Assembly: GCA_030824805.1 (NCBI GenBank)
Contig: JAPJRC010000012.1
Span: 1 to 41,999, forward strand
DNA: 41,999 nt
DNA from: Micavibrio sp.
Lineage (GTDB): Bacteria > Pseudomonadota > Alphaproteobacteria > Micavibrionales > Micavibrionaceae
Direction of reading: 5' to 3'
This document shows, one piece after another, positions 16,681 through 25,768 of the stretch. A model generated the notes under the pieces. The model was not told the origin of the DNA and made no database searches. It saw only the letters and a program-made list of their open reading frames with translations. Position numbers and translations under genes: made by a program. Position 1 is the first letter of the stretch, and the number at the start of each line of letters is the position of its first letter.

Positions 16681-17214
16681 CTACGCGAATTGTAAGAGCG
16701 GCGCGCTCTTGCCTTCATATTTGACCGTATAGGTTTTTCCGCCCTGCAGTTGAAGCTGCGGCTGCGTCTCATCAACTTCGGGCGATGCCGACAGGGCTAT
16801 AGCTGTGGCCACTGCGGCGCCTATCGCGCCTGCCGTGTACGATGTCGCTTTCGCGGCTTTGATAAACGCGCCTTTCGGTTCCGGATTGCCGCACAAGCGC
16901 TCGGCAAAAGCGCCGCGGCTCATATGGTGCAGAAAAGGTGCGTTAAAGGCGAGACCGAGAGCAAAGCCGAAAGAGCTGCCGTTATCCGCGCCCGCCGCGC
17001 TGGAAAGACCTTGCGCGATTGCGCCGAACAGACCGGCATGCATGATGCCCGTTGCGGCACCGGTTGTAATACTCGCGCTGGTCAGCAGGGCACCTTTGAA
17101 CGAACGCGCCGCCTCGGAAACGAAAACACCTGCCAGGGATCGTTTCTTTTCGATGGGGGTGGCGGCCTCCTCATGGGCGGTGTGTTGTTCCGTGTTTTCG
17201 ATAGTCGGGCGCAT
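16681..17214 (-). CDS. Hypothetical Gly/Ala-rich membrane protein
   Basis: A 177-residue protein with a polar N-terminus (about 1-28), a long Gly/Ala-rich hydrophobic region with small-residue repeats (about 40-90), a central polar part, and another hydrophobic segment (about 125-143). No family is recognised. An upstream ATG at 17259 lies between the -35 and -10 boxes of the promoter, so it would not be in the message; AAAGG stands 6 bases before 17214. It appears to be first in an operon with the single-pass protein. Confidence 0.75.
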   Translation of the reverse strand: MRPTIENTEQHTAHEEAATPIEKKRSLAGVFVSEAARSFKGALLTSASITTGAATGIMHAGLFGAIAQGLSSAAGADNGSSFGFALGLAFNAPFLHHMSRGAFAERLCGNPEPKGAFIKAAKATSYTAGAIGAAVATAIALSASPEVDETQPQLQLQGGKTYTVKYEGKSAPLLQFA

Positions 17215-17241
17215 AGCATACCTTTTTGAATTGCGGCGTTT

Positions 17242-17270
17242 TTTATAAGCCGGATTCATAATTATGTCAA
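17242..17270 (-). promoter_or_regulatory. Near-consensus sigma-70 promoter
   Basis: Read on the minus strand, TTGACA (17270-17265) and TATAAA (17247-17242) are separated by exactly 17 bases. Transcription should begin near 17235, about 20 bases ahead of the ATG at 17214. This is the clearest promoter in the window. Confidence 0.85.
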
Positions 17271-17288
17271 AGATATTCCGGGGGCATT

Positions 17289-17313
17289 AAAAAACCCGCC
17301 ATCCGGCGGGTTT
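17289..17313 (-). terminator. Rho-independent terminator after the transaldolase gene
   Basis: A 9-bp stem (17292-17300 with 17305-17313) and 4-base loop are followed on the minus strand by six T residues. It lies 22 bases past the stop of the transaldolase gene. Confidence 0.88.
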
Positions 17314-17334
17314 CTTGAGAATTAGAGTTGGGAA

Positions 17335-17991
17335 TTAGAGGATGGACTGCCCCGTTTTCTTCCAGTCGTCTACGAACTGGGCGAGGCCCTTGTCCGTGAG
17401 CGGGTGGTTGTACAGCTGCTTGATAACCGCAGGCGGGCAGGTGACAACGTCCGCGCCGATTTTGGCAGCGTCGATAATGTGCATCGGGTGGCGGACAGAG
17501 GCCACCAGAACTTCGGTGTAGAATTCCGGATAGTTGTTGTAGATCGTCACGATGTCGTGAATCAGCTGCATCCCGTCATGCGAGAGATCGTCGAGGCGGC
17601 CAACGAAAGGGGAGATGAATGTCGCGCCCGCTTTGGCGGCGAGAATGGCCTGCGCAGGAGAGAAGCACAGCGTCACGTTAACCATCGTGCCTGTGTCGGA
17701 GAGTTCTTTACAAACTTTCAGACCGGCTGGCGTCAACGGCACTTTTACCGCGACATTGTCCGCGATGGCGGCCAGCTTTTTGCCTTCCTTGCTCATGGTC
17801 TCGTAATCGGTCGATGCGACTTCTGCGGACACGGGGCCGGAAACGATGCTGCAAATCTCTTCGATGAGCGGGATGAATTGCTTGCCGGATTTTGCGATCA
17901 GGGACGGGTTCGTTGTCACGCCGTCCAGAAGGCCGGTAGAGGCGAGGTCTTTGATGTCGTTGATGTCGGCTGTGTCGACGAAGAATTTCAT
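17335..17991 (-). CDS. Transaldolase-like protein, TalC/FSA family
   Basis: A 218-residue small-type transaldolase. It opens with MKFFVDTADI and has DGVTTNPSLIAKSG (23-36). The Schiff-base lysine is Lys83 in VAVKVPLTPAG, and FISPFVGRLDD follows near 128-138. The family includes the fructose-6-phosphate aldolases and small transaldolases of the pentose phosphate pathway; sequence alone does not choose between them. The start at 17991 fits the family length of about 215; the longer frame to 18030 adds 13 unlike residues. Its position near xerC and priA repeats an arrangement I know from other alphaproteobacteria. Confidence 0.92.
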   Translation of the reverse strand: MKFFVDTADINDIKDLASTGLLDGVTTNPSLIAKSGKQFIPLIEEICSIVSGPVSAEVASTDYETMSKEGKKLAAIADNVAVKVPLTPAGLKVCKELSDTGTMVNVTLCFSPAQAILAAKAGATFISPFVGRLDDLSHDGMQLIHDIVTIYNNYPEFYTEVLVASVRHPMHIIDAAKIGADVVTCPPAVIKQLYNHPLTDKGLAQFVDDWKKTGQSIL

Positions 17992-18069
17992 GTCTGGCAA
18001 GGTCCCTTGGTTATGGATTGGATGATCCATTCCTATAGAAATCGCATGCCAAGGGCAAGCCTTTACCCG

Positions 18070-18741
18070 TTAGAAAGGGCGGCGGGTAAAGCCCGAACGG
18101 TCACTGCCCGGCCAGCGGAAATCATCATCCTGGTCTGTATAGACATACAGAGTTGTCTCGGATTTGGGAGTTGCAGGGCCTAGGACCGGAAGAAGCATCT
18201 TCGGCACTTCGTTCGTGAAGGTATCGAGCGCCTGGTATGCCGCCGCGTGTATCAGGGCGAGGTCTACGGCCTGTATCTCACTCACATTGGGAAAGCCGAG
18301 CTTTGTCACGTTCGGCGAGTAATAGATCTGGGCCTGTGTCATGTGGGTTTCCGCGCATTTCGTCACGGCCGGAAGCTGTTCGCGCAAATCCATCAATATA
18401 TCGCGGTTGACCAGTATATGGTCGGCTCCTTTTTCCGCGCTCTTTTTCACGAGGCCCGCGATCGTATCGAGTGTGTTCGCGGCTTTCATCGCTGCGGTTT
18501 TGTCTTCTTCCTGCAACGGCGTGGCGCGCAGCATCTCGGCTGCCTGTCGCCAGCCGGTCGTCACACTCATATGGGAATCGCTGTTGTGGAGTTTTGTGTG
18601 CACAACAGGGGCCGCAAGATCCTTGATTTTTATCTTGGCATCGGTGGAGGGTTCATCGTTCGCAGGCCCGCCGGGGACAGACTCCGGATCGGCGGCCTTG
18701 TTGCCGAAAACGCTTTTGAGCAAGCCAGTAAACCAGTTCAT
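18070..18741 (-). CDS. Hypothetical protein
   Basis: A 223-residue protein of no recognised family. The N-terminal 12 residues (MNWFTGLLKSVF) could be an amphipathic helix. A Pro/Asp-rich linker and a mostly helical middle (about 62-195) follow, then a short aromatic and basic tail. No membrane segment. It ends 78 bases before the start of the transaldolase gene and faces away from priA across 198 bases in which I see no convincing promoter or RNA. Confidence 0.7.
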   Translation of the reverse strand: MNWFTGLLKSVFGNKAADPESVPGGPANDEPSTDAKIKIKDLAAPVVHTKLHNSDSHMSVTTGWRQAAEMLRATPLQEEDKTAAMKAANTLDTIAGLVKKSAEKGADHILVNRDILMDLREQLPAVTKCAETHMTQAQIYYSPNVTKLGFPNVSEIQAVDLALIHAAAYQALDTFTNEVPKMLLPVLGPATPKSETTLYVYTDQDDDFRWPGSDRSGFTRRPF

Positions 18742-18939
18742 CGTTACACCCTGAAATTATACGCCGTCCGTAATCGGCCGCACCATGGCCATTCATGTTG
18801 TCTCTGTCAATAAGACGCCGAATTCTATAAACGCCTCAAAGGCTTGCAGGCGCGGTGAAAAACCTATTTTGATCTTTCTAACCCATACCGGCTTGCTTAT
18901 AGTCTTTGCAGTTCAGCACAGTACCCATCTGGATTAATT

Positions 18940-21114
18940 ATGTCAATTAAAACCGTTCTGGTGCCATATCCTGTCGACCGCGCTTACGATTACAGCGTTC
19001 CGGAGGGTATGGCCGTGGAAGATGGCGATTATGTGATCGTCCCGCTGGGGCCGCGCAATGTGGCCGGCGTGGTATGGGGGGACGGCGGGGACGAAAAACT
19101 GGCCTCTTCCAAAATCAAGCCCATCCATTCGCAATACGATCTGCCGCCGCTGGATGCGGCGCACCGGAAATTTATCGACTGGGCCGCGCGTTATACCATG
19201 TCGCCTCTGGGCTTGTTTCTCAAGTTGACGATGAGCGTGCCGTCCGCGCTGGAAAGGCCCAAAGACATTCGCGCCTATCGTATCGCCGATGGCATGCAAC
19301 AGGCGAAGGAAGGTCTTTCGCCTGCGGCAAAGCGCGTGGTCGAGATCGCTAAAGATGGTCTCGCGCGCAAACAATCGGAACTCGCGCGCGAAGCGGGGTG
19401 CGGCACGTCCGTCATCAAAACGCTTGTCGAAAAAGGATACCTGAAAGAAGTCGCGCTGGCCGAACCGCCGCCCTGCCGCCGCCCTGATCTCGAACGCCAC
19501 GGCGCGTCTTTGTCGTCGGTGCAGAACAAGGTTGCACAGCGTTTAATTTCCGGCGTGGAAAAAGAAATGTTCAGCGCGTCATTGCTGGATGGTGTCACGG
19601 GCTCCGGTAAAACCGAGGTGTATTTCGAAGCCGTGGCCGCAGCGCTCAAAGCAGGAAAACAGGCGCTTATCCTTTTGCCTGAAATCGCGCTCTCCAATGC
19701 GTTTCTCGTGCGCTTCAAGGACCGTTTCGGTTGCGCGCCCGCGCTCTGGCATTCTTCGCTTTCCGATCATCAACGTAAAATTACCTGGCGCGGCGTGGCT
19801 TCGGGTGAAAGCCGCGTTGTTGTCGGTGCGCGCTCCGCTTTGTTCCTGCCGTACAAGGACCTCGGCATCATCGTCGTCGATGAAGAACATGATCCTGCGT
19901 ACAAACAGGAAGAAGGCGTTATATACAACGCGCGCGACATGGCCGTCGTGCGCGCGCACATGGGAAAAATTCCTGTCGTGCTGGTGTCCGCGACGCCGTC
20001 CTTGGAAACGATGCAGAATGTCTGGCTCGGCAAGTATGAGCATTTGCAACTGCCCGATCGCCACGGCGGCGCAGAAATGCCGGACGTGCATATTATTGAT
20101 CTGACCAAGGACAAGCCGGAACGGCAGAATTTTATCGCGCCCACATTGGAAGATGTGATGCGTAAAACCATCGAAGGCGAGAAGGGGCAGGTGCTGCTCT
20201 TTCTCAACCGCCGTGGGTACGCGCCGCTCACCTTGTGCCGTTCCTGCGGTCATCGTTTCGAATGTCCGCGCTGTACCGCGTGGCTTATCGAACACAGGAA
20301 AACGGGCAGGCTGCATTGTCACCATTGCGGCTATGACACGCGCATTCCGCCCACATGCCCGAAATGCGGCGAGGTGGATTCCCTTGTTGCCTGCGGTCCC
20401 GGCGTCGAACGGATCATGGAAGAGGTGCAGGAGAAGTTTCCTTCCGCGCGCACGCTCATCCTGTCGAGCGATACGGCGACAACCCACGAACAGTTGAAAT
20501 CGATGCTCGATGATATCTGCAATCATAAAGTCGATATCATCATCGGCACGCAGATCATCGCTAAGGGCCACCATTTCCCCAAGCTGACCTGCGTCGGTGT
20601 AATCGATGCCGATCTCGGTCTCTCCGGCGGCGATCTCCGCGCATCGGAACGCACCTTTCAATTGCTGCATCAGGTGGCGGGCCGCGCGGGCCGCGAAGCG
20701 GACAAGGGGCATGTTTATCTACAAACCTATCAACCCGAAAACCGCGTGATGCAATCGCTGCAATCCAACAACCGCGATGATTTTTTAGAGGTCGAGGCCG
20801 CGCAACGCGAAGCCGCGAAAATGCCGCCTTTCTCGCGCCTTGCTGGCATCATCGTCTCCGGCCGCGAGGAAGCGCAGGTCATCGATATCTCGAAAAAACT
20901 GGGGCAGATATCACCGCACGGCGCGGGTATTCAAACGCTTGGCCCCGCCGATGCGCCGATGTACCGGCTGCGCGGGAAATTCCGCCGCCGTCTTCTTGTG
21001 CGCGCCGACAAGAATATCCATATACAGGATGCGATCGAGCGCTGGATCGCCGATCTGAAAATTCCCACCGCCGTGCGCGTGCAGGTCGATATAGACCCGC
21101 AAAGCTTCTTTTAA
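18940..21114 (+). CDS. priA: Primosomal protein N' (replication restart helicase)
   Basis: This 724-residue superfamily-2 helicase recognises stalled forks and reloads the replisome. The N-terminal DNA-binding domain is at about 1-105. Walker A (GVTGSGKTE) is near residue 219 and the Walker B/DEEH box near 313. The zinc-binding insert holds the cysteine pairs CRSCG, CPRC, CHHCG and CPKCG (about 432-475). The helicase motif QVAGRAGR is near 573. Length is normal. It stands in the usual alphaproteobacterial position ahead of atpH, here separated by two genes. Confidence 0.96.
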   Translation: MSIKTVLVPYPVDRAYDYSVPEGMAVEDGDYVIVPLGPRNVAGVVWGDGGDEKLASSKIKPIHSQYDLPPLDAAHRKFIDWAARYTMSPLGLFLKLTMSVPSALERPKDIRAYRIADGMQQAKEGLSPAAKRVVEIAKDGLARKQSELAREAGCGTSVIKTLVEKGYLKEVALAEPPPCRRPDLERHGASLSSVQNKVAQRLISGVEKEMFSASLLDGVTGSGKTEVYFEAVAAALKAGKQALILLPEIALSNAFLVRFKDRFGCAPALWHSSLSDHQRKITWRGVASGESRVVVGARSALFLPYKDLGIIVVDEEHDPAYKQEEGVIYNARDMAVVRAHMGKIPVVLVSATPSLETMQNVWLGKYEHLQLPDRHGGAEMPDVHIIDLTKDKPERQNFIAPTLEDVMRKTIEGEKGQVLLFLNRRGYAPLTLCRSCGHRFECPRCTAWLIEHRKTGRLHCHHCGYDTRIPPTCPKCGEVDSLVACGPGVERIMEEVQEKFPSARTLILSSDTATTHEQLKSMLDDICNHKVDIIIGTQIIAKGHHFPKLTCVGVIDADLGLSGGDLRASERTFQLLHQVAGRAGREADKGHVYLQTYQPENRVMQSLQSNNRDDFLEVEAAQREAAKMPPFSRLAGIIVSGREEAQVIDISKKLGQISPHGAGIQTLGPADAPMYRLRGKFRRRLLVRADKNIHIQDAIERWIADLKIPTAVRVQVDIDPQSFF

Positions 21115-21115
21115 T

Positions 21116-21703
21116 CTAAACAGAAATAATCGTGAGCTTCATCTGCTCCGGCGTGAAATCGTTCGACGCCATGTGCGGGATATTGTGAATGAAGAAAAGA
21201 TGATCCTGCGGCGCTGCGTATTGTTCGCCCTTGCGGTTAATGCCGATCGTGCCCGTCCCTTGGAAGGTATAGGTCAGGGTCATCGCATGGGCGTGCGGCG
21301 CGGTCGGGTGCGTGGAATTGGCGCGCATGGAAATACGGCAGGGTTGTCCCGTCGCATGCTGATAGATTTTTGCTATTTGTTCAAAACCGCTGTGAAGCGC
21401 TTTGGGCATGTTGCGTGCGCGTATGCCTTTGTAGTGATCGGCGTATACGGCTTTTTCACCCTTATCCATTCTGGAACGCATAAAAGCCGTGATTTCATCC
21501 TTTTCGTCCGGGGTGAACAGGGGAAGGGGGCATAGAACGCCGTGCGCGGCACGAAACGCCTGTCCGCATCTGGGAATGTCTTCCACCGAACCTACGATGA
21601 TAATACGGTCGTCATGTTCGTATTTCTTGTGTCCCCAGCCAAACAAAGCGTGCTCCTTTAGTCTATCTTTTAAAAAAGGGCTGGCGTGTTCTTGTATTTC
21701 CAA
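21116..21703 (-). CDS. Hypothetical protein with His-rich C-terminal beta domain
   Basis: A 195-residue protein. The C-terminal third has HAHAMTLTYTFQGTGT followed by DHLFFIHNIPH, an H-x-H plus later His pattern that could bind a metal, as in cupin-like or DUF1826-like proteins; this is a guess. The start appears to be TTG at 21703, with CAGGG 2 bases upstream and no ATG for many codons. It is tail-to-tail with priA, one base apart, and diverges from the TraX-like gene. Confidence 0.68.
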   Translation of the reverse strand: MEIQEHASPFLKDRLKEHALFGWGHKKYEHDDRIIIVGSVEDIPRCGQAFRAAHGVLCPLPLFTPDEKDEITAFMRSRMDKGEKAVYADHYKGIRARNMPKALHSGFEQIAKIYQHATGQPCRISMRANSTHPTAPHAHAMTLTYTFQGTGTIGINRKGEQYAAPQDHLFFIHNIPHMASNDFTPEQMKLTIISV

Positions 21704-21745
21704 TACCCTGTAAAGAGGTCAGACGGTTACAGGAGTTGTTTTAAT

Positions 21746-22573
21746 ATGTCAAAAGATAATACTTTCACGGCGCCGGTCCCAACCACTTCGCTCCCCCCCG
21801 TTTTAACCTCCTATGATTTCCTCAAGGCCACGGCTTTGCTGCTGATGATCATCGACCATGTCGGCTACTTCTTTTATCCCGATGAATTGTGGATGCGGAT
21901 GATAGGGCGTCTTTCCGCCCCCATCTGGCTGTTTCTTGTCGGCTATGCCCGTTCGCGTGACCTGTCCTGGCGCATGTGGGCCGGTATGGGCATTCTGGTT
22001 GTCTCCAACTATGTGGTGGGACTGCCCATGCTTCCGGTCAATATTCTCGGCACCATGATATTGTGCCGTTTGGCGCTTGACCCGTTGATGGCGGCGATAG
22101 CGCGCAACCCGAAAGGTCTCTATCCTATCGCATGCGTCCTGTTTTTCTCTGCCATCTTCACTTTGGGGTTTGTTGAATATGGTACGGCCGCGATGCTCAT
22201 GGTGATGGTCGGCTATATCACGCGCAACCGTGAAAACCTGGCTTTTTCCAAAAACGATGTCCTGCAATTCGCTGGAATAGCGGGCTTGCTGTATTCGTTT
22301 ATGGAAATTATATCGTTTATGCATTTCACCACCCAGCAATCGGCCTTTGTCGCGGTGGGACTGCTGTGCCTGATGCTATTCCTGACCAAATTTCGCCCTT
22401 ACGAATATCCTGCCCTGACGGAGAAAATACCTGGTCCGATCGCCGTGCTTATTCGCCTGTGCGGACGCCGAACCCTCGAAATCTACGTTTTGCACCTGCT
22501 TTTGTTCAAGGCAGGAGCGTTTTATCTGGGCACGCTGGAGATGGAGCTTTTCCATTTCCATATCTGGAAGTAA
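21746..22573 (+). CDS. TraX-family membrane protein
   Basis: A 275-residue integral membrane protein. The segment SYDFLKATALLLMIIDHVG (about 25-43) followed by RMIGRLSAPIWLFLVGYA is the N-terminal signature of the TraX family, named after the F-plasmid protein that acetylates pilin. Chromosomal members are related to membrane acyltransferases, and their substrates are unknown. Seven or more hydrophobic helices are visible. AGGAG lies 10 bases before the ATG at 21746, which I prefer to an upstream in-frame start at 21686. No conjugation gene is nearby, so a role in plasmid transfer is unlikely. Confidence 0.85.
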   Translation: MSKDNTFTAPVPTTSLPPVLTSYDFLKATALLLMIIDHVGYFFYPDELWMRMIGRLSAPIWLFLVGYARSRDLSWRMWAGMGILVVSNYVVGLPMLPVNILGTMILCRLALDPLMAAIARNPKGLYPIACVLFFSAIFTLGFVEYGTAAMLMVMVGYITRNRENLAFSKNDVLQFAGIAGLLYSFMEIISFMHFTTQQSAFVAVGLLCLMLFLTKFRPYEYPALTEKIPGPIAVLIRLCGRRTLEIYVLHLLLFKAGAFYLGTLEMELFHFHIWK

Positions 22574-22625
22574 AGTCGCAAAAAAATCTCCATAAAAAAT
22601 CCCTGCATCCGGCGGTTCGCAAAGC

Positions 22626-22654
22626 TTGCACGGGGGGTGCCCGTATGCTATCAG
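22626..22654 (+). promoter_or_regulatory. Candidate promoter for the F1 ATP synthase operon
   Basis: TTGCAC (22626-22631) and TATCAG (22649-22654) are 17 bases apart, with TGC before the -10 as in extended -10 promoters. It lies 36 bases ahead of the GTG start of atpH. Confidence 0.5.
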
Positions 22655-22690
22655 AAGCGCAACTTTTGAACATTTACCCAAGGGACATGC

Positions 22691-23263
22691 GTGGCTTCTA
22701 ATAATAGATCCTCAGGCACTGCCGCCTTACGATATGCAACCGCCCTGGTCGATCTGGCCATGGAATCCGGTTCTATTCCCCAAATTGAAAAGGACATGGC
22801 CGACCTTTCCGCCATGTTGGAGGCCTCCCAGGACCTCCAGTTGCTGATTCGCTCTCCGCTGGTTAAGGCGGATGCGCAGCAGGCTGCAATGGGTGCTATC
22901 GCCGACAAGGCCGGTTTTTCGAACCTGACCAAAAACTTCCTGCTGACGCTCGCGGCCAACCGCCGTCTGCCACAGCTGGAATCGATGGTGAAAGCCGTCG
23001 GTGAAAACATCTCGGCCCGCCGTGGCCAGATCCGCGCCAAGGTCGAAAGCGCTGCCGAACTCTCGGACGCCCAGAAGAAATCGCTGGAAGACCAGCTCAG
23101 CAAAACGATCGGCCATCCGGTTGCCATCGATGCATCCGTGAATTCGGAACTGATCGGCGGCGTCACCATCACGCTCGGCTCGCTCATGATCGACGATTCG
23201 ATCAAGTCGAAGCTGGAACGCATGGGCCGTGCCATGAAACACAACGTCGCCAAAGCCGCATAA
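22691..23263 (+). CDS. atpH: ATP synthase F1 subunit delta
   Basis: A 190-residue stator subunit that links the F1 head to subunit b of F0. It shows the family layout: a helical N-terminal domain with AALRYATALVDLA (about 10-22), KNFLLTLAANRRL near 80-92, and the C-terminal motif IGGVTITLGSLMIDDSIKSKL near 155-175. The start is GTG with AGGGA 5 bases upstream. First gene of the F1 operon; F0 genes are not in the window, as is usual in Alphaproteobacteria. Confidence 0.96.
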   Translation: MASNNRSSGTAALRYATALVDLAMESGSIPQIEKDMADLSAMLEASQDLQLLIRSPLVKADAQQAAMGAIADKAGFSNLTKNFLLTLAANRRLPQLESMVKAVGENISARRGQIRAKVESAAELSDAQKKSLEDQLSKTIGHPVAIDASVNSELIGGVTITLGSLMIDDSIKSKLERMGRAMKHNVAKAA

Positions 23264-23296
23264 CCAATACAGATTTAAGATTAAAAGGGAAAAACC

Positions 23297-24844
23297 ATGG
23301 AAATCAAAGCAGCCGAAATTTCGGAAATCCTGAAAAAACAAATCGCGGACTTCAGCGCGCAAGCAGACGTGGCAGAGATCGGACAAGTTCTCTCCGTTGG
23401 CGACGGCGTTGCCCGTGTGTACGGTCTTGACCGCGTTCAGGCCGGCGAGATGGTGGAATTCCCGGGCGGCGTAAAAGGCATGGCGCTGAACCTTGAATCC
23501 GACAATGTCGGCGTTGTTGTGTTCGGTTCCGACCGCGACATCAAAGAAGGCGATATCGTCAAGCGTACGGGCCAGATCGTGGAAGTTCCTGTCGGCCGCG
23601 GTCTTCTGGGCCGCGTGGTTGACGGTCTCGGCAATCCGATCGACGGCAAAGGCCCGATCAAGGATGCGAAATTCGCACGCGTCGAAGTCAAGGCGCCGGG
23701 CGTTATCGCACGTAAATCCGTGCATGAGCCGATGCAGACAGGTATCAAGGCCATTGACGCTCTGGTTCCGGTTGGCCGTGGCCAGCGCGAACTGATCATC
23801 GGCGACCGTCAGACGGGCAAGACGGCTGTTGCCATCGACACGATCATCAACCAGAAACACTTCAACAAGGCTTCCGATGAAAAGAAACACCTGTACTGCA
23901 TCTACGTTGCTGTCGGTCAGAAACGTTCGACGGTTGCACAATTGGTGCGCGAACTCGAAGAAAACGGCGCGATGGAGTACTCGATCGTTGTAGCCGCCAC
24001 GGCATCCGATCCTGCGCCGATGCAGTTCCTCGCGCCTTACACGGGCGCAGCGATGGGCGAATTCTTCCGCGACAACGGACAGCACTCGCTGATCGTATAC
24101 GACGACCTGTCCAAGCAAGCCGTTGCTTACCGTCAGATGTCCCTGCTGCTGCGTCGTCCTCCGGGCCGCGAAGCGTATCCTGGCGACGTGTTCTACATCC
24201 ACTCGCGCCTGCTGGAACGCGCCTGCAAAGTGAACGACGACCTCGGCGCAGGTTCCATGACGGCGCTGCCGATCATCGAAACACAGGCCGGTGACGTTTC
24301 CGCCTACATCCCGACAAACGTGATTTCCATCACCGATGGTCAGATCTTCCTGGAAACAGGTTTGTTCTTCAAAGGTATCCGTCCGGCCATTAACGTTGGT
24401 CTGTCGGTTTCCCGCGTTGGTTCTGCGGCCCAGATCAAGGCGATGAAACAGGTTGCAGGTTCCATCAAGCTCGAACTCGCACAGTTCCGTGAAATGGAAG
24501 CCTTCGCACAGTTCGCATCCGACCTTGACGCCTCCACGCAGAAACTGCTCGCACGCGGCGCACGCCTGACGCAGCTGATGAAACAGCCGCAGTATTCCCC
24601 GCTGTCGGTGGAAGAGCAGGTTGTGGTGATCTACGCCGGTACGAAAGGCTACCTCGATGGCGTTGCCGTCAACGAAGTCTCCAAGTTCGAACAGATGCTG
24701 CTCGACACGCTCCGCGCTTCCGGCAAGGACATTCTCGAAGGCATCCGCAAAGAGCAGAAGATCGACGGCGTAGAAGCGCGCATGAAGGAATTCCTCGGTG
24801 CGTTCGCTTCCAACTACACAGGTTCCACGAAGAAAGCGGCCTAA
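23297..24844 (+). CDS. atpA: ATP synthase F1 subunit alpha
   Basis: A 515-residue regulatory nucleotide-binding subunit of the F1 hexamer. The beta-barrel domain is at about 25-95. The P-loop GDRQTGKT is at 169-176, and the segment FLETGLFFKGIRPAINVGLSVSRVG near 354-378 includes the catalytic arginine that reaches into the beta site. The C-terminal helical domain completes a standard length. AAAGGG lies 7 bases before the ATG. Confidence 0.98.
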   Translation: MEIKAAEISEILKKQIADFSAQADVAEIGQVLSVGDGVARVYGLDRVQAGEMVEFPGGVKGMALNLESDNVGVVVFGSDRDIKEGDIVKRTGQIVEVPVGRGLLGRVVDGLGNPIDGKGPIKDAKFARVEVKAPGVIARKSVHEPMQTGIKAIDALVPVGRGQRELIIGDRQTGKTAVAIDTIINQKHFNKASDEKKHLYCIYVAVGQKRSTVAQLVRELEENGAMEYSIVVAATASDPAPMQFLAPYTGAAMGEFFRDNGQHSLIVYDDLSKQAVAYRQMSLLLRRPPGREAYPGDVFYIHSRLLERACKVNDDLGAGSMTALPIIETQAGDVSAYIPTNVISITDGQIFLETGLFFKGIRPAINVGLSVSRVGSAAQIKAMKQVAGSIKLELAQFREMEAFAQFASDLDASTQKLLARGARLTQLMKQPQYSPLSVEEQVVVIYAGTKGYLDGVAVNEVSKFEQMLLDTLRASGKDILEGIRKEQKIDGVEARMKEFLGAFASNYTGSTKKAA

Positions 24845-24847
24845 TAA

Positions 24848-25768
24848 ATGCCAAGCTTAAAGGAATACAGGAACAGGATCGCATCCGTTAAGTCGACGAG
24901 GAAGATCACCTCGGCGATGAAGATGGTTGCGGCCTCGAAACTGAAGAAGGCCCAGGACAAAGCCGAAGCCTCGCAACCATACGCGCGCGCCATGGCCGCG
25001 ATGATGGACCGCGTGGCGAAGAACGTAATCGTGACCGCCGCCTCGCCTAAACTGCTGGCAGGGACGGGCAAGGAAGACATCCATCTTCTGGTCGTCATAA
25101 CTTCCGACCGCGGTCTGGCCGGTGGTTTCAACTCGAACCTTGTGCGCGCTGCGCGTACGGAAATCCGCCGCCTGCTGGCCGCCGGCAAAACCGTCAAGGT
25201 TGTCACTGTTGGCCGTAAGGCTGAAAACATGCTGAAGCGCGATTACCCGCACCTCATCGTGAAGAGCTTCACCAACCTCGGTCACGGCAAGGCGATTTCC
25301 TTCTCCGATGCGGATGATGTCACGCAATATGTTCTGGCATCGTTCGAAGCCGGTGAATTCGATGTGGCCTCTGTGCTCTACAACAAATTCGTATCGGTCC
25401 TCTCGCAGAAGCCGACCGTGCAGCAGATCATCCCGTTCAAGGCCGAAGAATCTTCGGAAAAAGACACATCGGTTGCGAACAAGACCGATGTCCTGACAGG
25501 CGAGCCTTTGCTTTCCCCGTATTCGTTCGAGCCGGACGAAGAGGAAATCCTGGCCCTGCTGCTGCCGCGCAACCTCGGCGTTCAGGTGTTCCGCGCATTG
25601 CTTGATTCCGCTGCCGGTGAACAGGCCGCGCGTATGACGGCGATGGACAACGCGACACGCAACGCGGGCGACATGATCAAGCGTCAGCAGATCCAGTACA
25701 ACCGTGCGCGTCAGGCATACATCACCAAGGAACTGATCGAAATTATCTCAGGTGCGGAGGCAGTGTAA
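24848..25768 (+). CDS. atpG: ATP synthase F1 subunit gamma
   Basis: A 306-residue rotor shaft. N-terminal SLKEYRNRIASVKSTRKITSAMKMVAA and the C-terminal TAMDNATRNAGDMI...YNRARQAYITKELIEIISGAEA are the conserved coiled-coil helices. The central DRGLAGGFNSN segment is present. It is somewhat longer than many homologues because of an acidic and Ser/Thr-rich insertion near residues 198-230. The start is three bases after the atpA stop. Its stop overlaps the ATG of a small ORF. Confidence 0.96.
   Translation: MPSLKEYRNRIASVKSTRKITSAMKMVAASKLKKAQDKAEASQPYARAMAAMMDRVAKNVIVTAASPKLLAGTGKEDIHLLVVITSDRGLAGGFNSNLVRAARTEIRRLLAAGKTVKVVTVGRKAENMLKRDYPHLIVKSFTNLGHGKAISFSDADDVTQYVLASFEAGEFDVASVLYNKFVSVLSQKPTVQQIIPFKAEESSEKDTSVANKTDVLTGEPLLSPYSFEPDEEEILALLLPRNLGVQVFRALLDSAAGEQAARMTAMDNATRNAGDMIKRQQIQYNRARQAYITKELIEIISGAEAV

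Noticed and set aside
18742..18939. 198-base gap ahead of priA examined for promoters and RNA genes
   Set aside because: Several partial -35 and -10 matches occur but none with both boxes and proper spacing; no tRNA-like fold.
21746..22573. TraX as evidence for a conjugative element
   Set aside because: No other transfer gene is near, composition matches the neighbours, and chromosomal TraX-like genes are common.
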